From Candidatus Lambdaproteobacteria bacterium (GTDB taxonomy: Bacteria > SAR324 > NAC60-12), in assembly GCA_012964265.1 (NCBI GenBank), contig DTUH01000296.1:5594-24231 (forward strand): a stretch of DNA of 18,638 nucleotides, read 5' to 3'. Below, piece after piece: positions 15,672-18,638 of this stretch. The position numbers were made by a program, and so were the translations under genes. Numbering within the stretch: position 1 is the stretch's first letter; each line of letters starts with the position of its first letter. The notes beneath the pieces were generated by a model that saw only the letters and a program-made list of their open reading frames with translations, searched no databases and was not told the origin of the DNA.

Positions 15672-16988
15672 TCAACTGGTTGATTCTGTTTCTTCTTCGG
15701 CATCAACTTTAGTTATTTTTTTAGCTTTAGCTTTTGTTTTTGTTTTCACATCACCTTCAACAACTTCCTCAACTTCTGCTTCTTCTATGGCAACTTCCTC
15801 AACTTCTGCTTCATGATTTTTCGGTTCAGCAGCAACAGCTTCACTTTCTTCGTCAATGTTGTTTTGCGTCACCTCTACAGAAACTTCTGTGCTTTCATCG
15901 CCAATATCCTTGGTTTTTGCCAGTTCTTTTTCCAGTTGTTCATCAATTGATAGTTCTTGGTCTTCATTTGCAACAATGTTAATTTTGTAACCGATTAATT
16001 TTGAAGCCAGACGAACATTCTGCCCTTTGTGTCCAATTGCCAGTGAAAGTTGATTTGGGGCAACGATCACATCAATTTGATTTGCTTCCTCGTCAATTTC
16101 AAGACTGTTAATTTCTGCAGGCGCAAGTGCATTGCATGTATATTGATCTATGTCTTCGCTCCAGCGTACTATATCAATTTTTTCACCATTCAAATCATTA
16201 ACAATTGTCTGAACACGACTGCCGCGCATCCCCACGCATGAACCAACTGGATCGACTTCTTCATCGGTAGAATACACAGAAATTTTTGCTCTGCGTCCCG
16301 GTTCTCTGGCAGCATTGACGATTTTGACAATTCCATCAAATATTTCTGGAACCTCCATTTCAAACAACTTTATTAATAGTCCAGGATGTGTTCTTGAAAT
16401 TGTGAGCTGAGAATCTTTATGTGGATTGTCATTTACGTCTAATAAGATCACTCTGACGTGGTCTCCAAAAGTAAAATTCTCGCCGTATATTTGCTCTCGC
16501 CTGAATAAATATGCTTCGACTTTATTTTGAAAACTGAAAACCACTCGACCGTTTGGCTCAACCCTTAAAACAGTACCAGTCAGCACTTCCCCGATTTTAT
16601 CAGTAAAAGTTGAGACAACCATTTGCCGTTCTGCTTCCTTTAAACTGCCAAAAATAATGGGGCGTGTTGAATGCGCAATTCGCTGAAACTCGCGTTCGCT
16701 TATTTCATATTCAACCTCATCGCCGAGTCCGGCATCAGGATCGATTTCTAAAACATCTTCCATTGAAATTTCATTGTTGGGATCTTCTACCAATTCAACA
16801 ACTTCCTTAAAATGGGACAAGTTTATTTTTCCGGTTTTCTCATCAATTTGACCTTCAATTTCTTGATAAGGAAGTTTGCGTTGAGCAGCCTGAATCAGTG
16901 ACTCCTCTACTAACTTAATTACTACTTCATGGTCCAAACCTTTCTCTTTGGAAAAGTCCTTGATGATTTCAAATAAGTTTTCTTTCAA
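15672..16988 (-). CDS. nusA: Transcription termination/antitermination factor NusA
   Basis: RNA-polymerase-associated elongation factor acting in pausing, termination and antitermination. 438 residues: an N-terminal RNAP-binding domain (about 1-130), an S1 domain (about 131-200, GEVLTGTVLRVEPNGRVVFSF), a KH1 domain with GSCVGMRGSRVQTIVNDLNGEKID (249-272) and a KH2 domain with LSLAIGHKGQNVRLASKL (314-331). After about residue 345 comes an acidic, Ala/Glu/Val-rich tail ending in a Lys cluster and TESTS. There are no recognisable AR1/AR2 repeats of the E. coli type. The start is TTG at 16988, with AAGG about 7 nt upstream; it is forced by an in-frame TAA at 16992-16994. It lies 49 nt after rimP. 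Confidence 0.97.
   Translation of the reverse strand: MKENLFEIIKDFSKEKGLDHEVVIKLVEESLIQAAQRKLPYQEIEGQIDEKTGKINLSHFKEVVELVEDPNNEISMEDVLEIDPDAGLGDEVEYEISEREFQRIAHSTRPIIFGSLKEAERQMVVSTFTDKIGEVLTGTVLRVEPNGRVVFSFQNKVEAYLFRREQIYGENFTFGDHVRVILLDVNDNPHKDSQLTISRTHPGLLIKLFEMEVPEIFDGIVKIVNAAREPGRRAKISVYSTDEEVDPVGSCVGMRGSRVQTIVNDLNGEKIDIVRWSEDIDQYTCNALAPAEINSLEIDEEANQIDVIVAPNQLSLAIGHKGQNVRLASKLIGYKINIVANEDQELSIDEQLEKELAKTKDIGDESTEVSVEVTQNNIDEESEAVAAEPKNHEAEVEEVAIEEAEVEEVVEGDVKTKTKAKAKKITKVDAEEETESTS
15761..15812. repeat. Tandem 30-bp repeat inside the nusA 3' end
   Basis: A 22-bp sequence occurs perfectly at 15761-15782 and again at 15791-15812, a 30-bp period. It encodes the duplicated EAEVEEV(A/V) block of the NusA acidic tail. 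The in-frame period means that copy-number change would add or remove ten residues without breaking the gene. Confidence 0.85.
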
Positions 16989-17037
16989 AATTTACCTTTT
17001 TGTCTTACGTGTTTCGTTCAATAATTCAATCAAACAG

Positions 17038-17505
17038 TCAAAAATCCAGTATTGGTTCAAGGTTAGCCCCGGTAATCATTGAAAACGGTATAACTAATTC
17101 TGAACCATCGTTTTCCAGTCTTATTCTAATTTCCTTATCTGAACACTCCTCGATGCTGCCGATTGCATTTTTGACTCCCTGAATTTTTTGTTGCATACGC
17201 AACCTGATACGTCTTCCTGTAAAAGTCTTAAAGTGCTCCGGAGTTTTCAGTTTCCGAAAAATCCCGGGCGATGAAACTTCCAAAGTGCAGGTCTCATAAA
17301 TACGATCACCACTTTCCAGGACTTCCTGTGCAACCTGATTAACAGCAACACAATCGTCTGTTCCAATTCCATGTGGACCGTCAATAAATAACTGAATTAT
17401 TTGCTCAGAACCATGCCTGTTAAATACAACATCTATCAGTTCAAAACCTTTTTCCTTAATCGGAACAGCCAGCAGATTTAACAAAATTTCTTCAGTCCGA
17501 GCCAT
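17038..17505 (-). CDS. rimP: Ribosome maturation factor RimP
   Basis: 30S assembly factor acting before S12 binding. 155 residues, the family's usual length. The N-terminal domain shows KEKGFELIDVVFNRHGSEQIIQLFID (about 17-42). The signature LEVSSPGIFRKL (75-86) is nearly canonical (LEVSSPGLDRPL), followed by the SH3-like C-terminal domain. The ATG at 17505 has a weak GCGGA upstream. It heads the rimP-nusA-infB run after a 102-nt gap that contains a candidate promoter and a palindrome. No tRNA gene precedes it, unlike the metY arrangement of E. coli. Confidence 0.96.
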   Translation of the reverse strand: MARTEEILLNLLAVPIKEKGFELIDVVFNRHGSEQIIQLFIDGPHGIGTDDCVAVNQVAQEVLESGDRIYETCTLEVSSPGIFRKLKTPEHFKTFTGRRIRLRMQQKIQGVKNAIGSIEECSDKEIRIRLENDGSELVIPFSMITGANLEPILDF

Positions 17506-17520
17506 GTGTTCCGCTTCAAT

Positions 17521-17537
17521 TTGTGCAAGCTGTACAA
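17521..17537. promoter_or_regulatory. Imperfect palindrome in the rimP leader
   Basis: TTGTGCA-AGC-TGTACAA: 7-bp arms with one mismatch (6 of 7 pairs) around a 3-bp centre. It lies 16-32 nt before the rimP ATG and downstream of the candidate promoter, a place where an operator or a small RNA hairpin would act. No regulator is identified. Confidence 0.3.
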
Positions 17538-17561
17538 TTATTGATTAAAAACCAACTCTCA

Positions 17562-17590
17562 TTTTTATCAGTATTTAGGTAATTTGTCGA
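17562..17590 (-). promoter_or_regulatory. Candidate sigma-70 promoter for the rimP-nusA-infB operon
   Basis: On the - strand TCGACA (17585-17590, 5 of 6 to the -35 consensus) is followed after 17 nt by TAAAAA (17562-17567, 4 of 6 to the -10), with an extended-10-like TGA directly before it. The predicted start would leave a leader of roughly 50 nt before rimP. The match is modest and no experiment supports it. Confidence 0.35.
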
Positions 17591-17607
17591 TACTTTTTTA
17601 GTTCGGG

Positions 17608-18621
17608 TTAGGCTTTTCGGTCTATTGTCAAATAGTCCACCAGTTCTGCAAGCAAAGTTTGGGCGTGATGTTTCGGAAGTTTTTTTAAGGCGGAAGTAGC
17701 CAGATCTGCCTGTTTTTGACAGTAATCTGCTGCGGCATCCAGAGCTCCTGTACTTTCAGCTTGAGCAATGCACCAGTCAATATCTGACTCTGAGACTTGT
17801 TCACGAGTCTGCAATAAAATATTTCGTGCTCTCTCTGCGTCTTTTGCTTCAAGCCGCTCCAGCAGTTCAATTGTGATCAAGGTTCGTTTTCCTTCTGCGA
17901 TGTCACCACCACGTTCTTTTCCATAACCTCCCGCACCTGCGCTTGGGGCTTCGGTCTCACTTTTTTCGGTTAAGTTCAGTAAATCATCACGTATCTGAAA
18001 ACCGATTCCTATCGCTTCTCCAAAAGTGCCTACTGTATCGAAATCTGCTGCGGAAGCGTCCGCAATTAATGCGCCGCACTGACACGGGCCTTTTCCTGAA
18101 TACCATCCTGTTTTCCTGCCAATCATTTCGTGGTATGCAGTACGATCCGGAAAAGTCCGTTTTGCGACCCAGCCGATATCAAGAGCCTGTCCTTCAAAAG
18201 TGGCGCGCATGACCTTGTTTAAATGTTGATGGATCCGCACCGCAGTAGTACTTGCCAATCTAGCATGATTTTTCAGCAGGGTTTCGTGTACCAGTCCCAA
18301 TAAAGCATCTCCGGAATTGAGCGCAAGGGCGATTCCGTGCAGGAGATGCAAAGTTGGCTTTCCACGACGCAACAATGACTCATCCTCAATGTCATCATGA
18401 ATCAGGGCAAAGTTGTGAAACAACTCCAGAGCAACTGCAGAATTCAGGGCGTCTTCCGGATCACCTCCAAATAATTCGCAGCATAGCAAAACCAATGCTG
18501 GGCGGAAACGTTTTCCTCCACGCTGCGGATAATCGCGCATTAAATCATAAAGATACTCCTTTGGTTCTCCATCCGGAAAACAAAGAATAGTTTCTTCTCC
18601 AATCCACTCACTGGCTGCCAT
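17608..18621 (-). CDS. Polyprenyl (farnesyl/geranylgeranyl-type) diphosphate synthase; true start may lie beyond the window
   Basis: Class I prenyltransferase that condenses IPP with allylic diphosphates to make C15-C20 isoprenoid precursors. GGKRFRPALVL (35-45) binds IPP. The first Asp-rich motif is DDIED (76-80), followed by RRGKPTLH. KTGWYSGKGPCQCGAL (170-185) follows, and the second motif is QIRDDLLN (209-216), in which the last Asp of DDxxD is Asn. GKRTL (244-248) is conserved. Only 36 residues precede the GGKR motif in the visible frame. The ATG at 18621 has no Shine-Dalgarno, and the frame stays open to the window edge (18638), so the gene may start further upstream. It precedes rimP by 102 nt on the same strand. 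Product chain length cannot be read with confidence. Confidence 0.9.
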   Translation of the reverse strand: MAASEWIGEETILCFPDGEPKEYLYDLMRDYPQRGGKRFRPALVLLCCELFGGDPEDALNSAVALELFHNFALIHDDIEDESLLRRGKPTLHLLHGIALALNSGDALLGLVHETLLKNHARLASTTAVRIHQHLNKVMRATFEGQALDIGWVAKRTFPDRTAYHEMIGRKTGWYSGKGPCQCGALIADASAADFDTVGTFGEAIGIGFQIRDDLLNLTEKSETEAPSAGAGGYGKERGGDIAEGKRTLITIELLERLEAKDAERARNILLQTREQVSESDIDWCIAQAESTGALDAAADYCQKQADLATSALKKLPKHHAQTLLAELVDYLTIDRKA

Positions 18622-18638
18622 GAGATAGGTATTTAACT

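Noticed and set aside
17506..17607. tRNA gene ahead of rimP as in E. coli (metY)
   Set aside because: The 102-nt gap is AT-rich and contains no cloverleaf, T-loop or CCA-like end.

Overview
The window is ordinary bacterial chromosome of about 41% GC (five 60-base lines counted by hand gave 20 to 30 G+C each), densely packed and mostly housekeeping. No RNA gene, CRISPR array, insertion sequence or origin is visible. The transcription/translation cluster (rimP-nusA-infB-rbfA-truB-rpsO-pnp), a dnaX-ybaB pair, a full-length zinc-binding PriA and a GPCQCGAL-type short-chain prenyl synthase fit a free-living bacterium. Remnants of a PhyH-type dioxygenase and a PLP decarboxylase would suit a marine proteobacterial or deltaproteobacterial-grade (for example SAR324-like) genome, but that placement is a low-confidence guess.

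Left arm, + strand, 1-3771: the 3' part of dnaX, then ybaB, then a lipoate-ligase-family gene that looks like the octanoyltransferase LipM. Next come two short relics. A PhyH dioxygenase has its N-terminus joined in frame to its C-terminal half. A group II PLP decarboxylase has its N-terminus joined in frame to a mid-protein segment. The relics are 55-57% GC and end in a terminator-like hairpin. This is the most anomalous part of the window.

Middle, - strand, 3779-8626: a tight three-gene operon read as murI-like -> phosphomannose-isomerase-like cupin -> priA, with 3-nt gaps between genes. The first two are divergent enzymes with altered active-site residues. A 240-nt spacer with an imperfect-terminator hairpin separates them from pnp.

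Right arm, - strand, 8867-18638, read from right to left: a prenyl diphosphate synthase (probably cut at its 5' end by the window edge), rimP, nusA, infB, rbfA, truB, rpsO, pnp. This is the conserved cluster coupling transcription elongation, translation initiation, 30S maturation, tRNA pseudouridylation and RNA decay. nusA and truB are forced to TTG starts by in-frame stops just upstream. The 331-nt rpsO-pnp spacer carries a strong hairpin.

Across the whole window the palindrome TCCGGA is strikingly frequent: about 42 copies by eye, against roughly 3 expected from composition. No gene annotation explains this.
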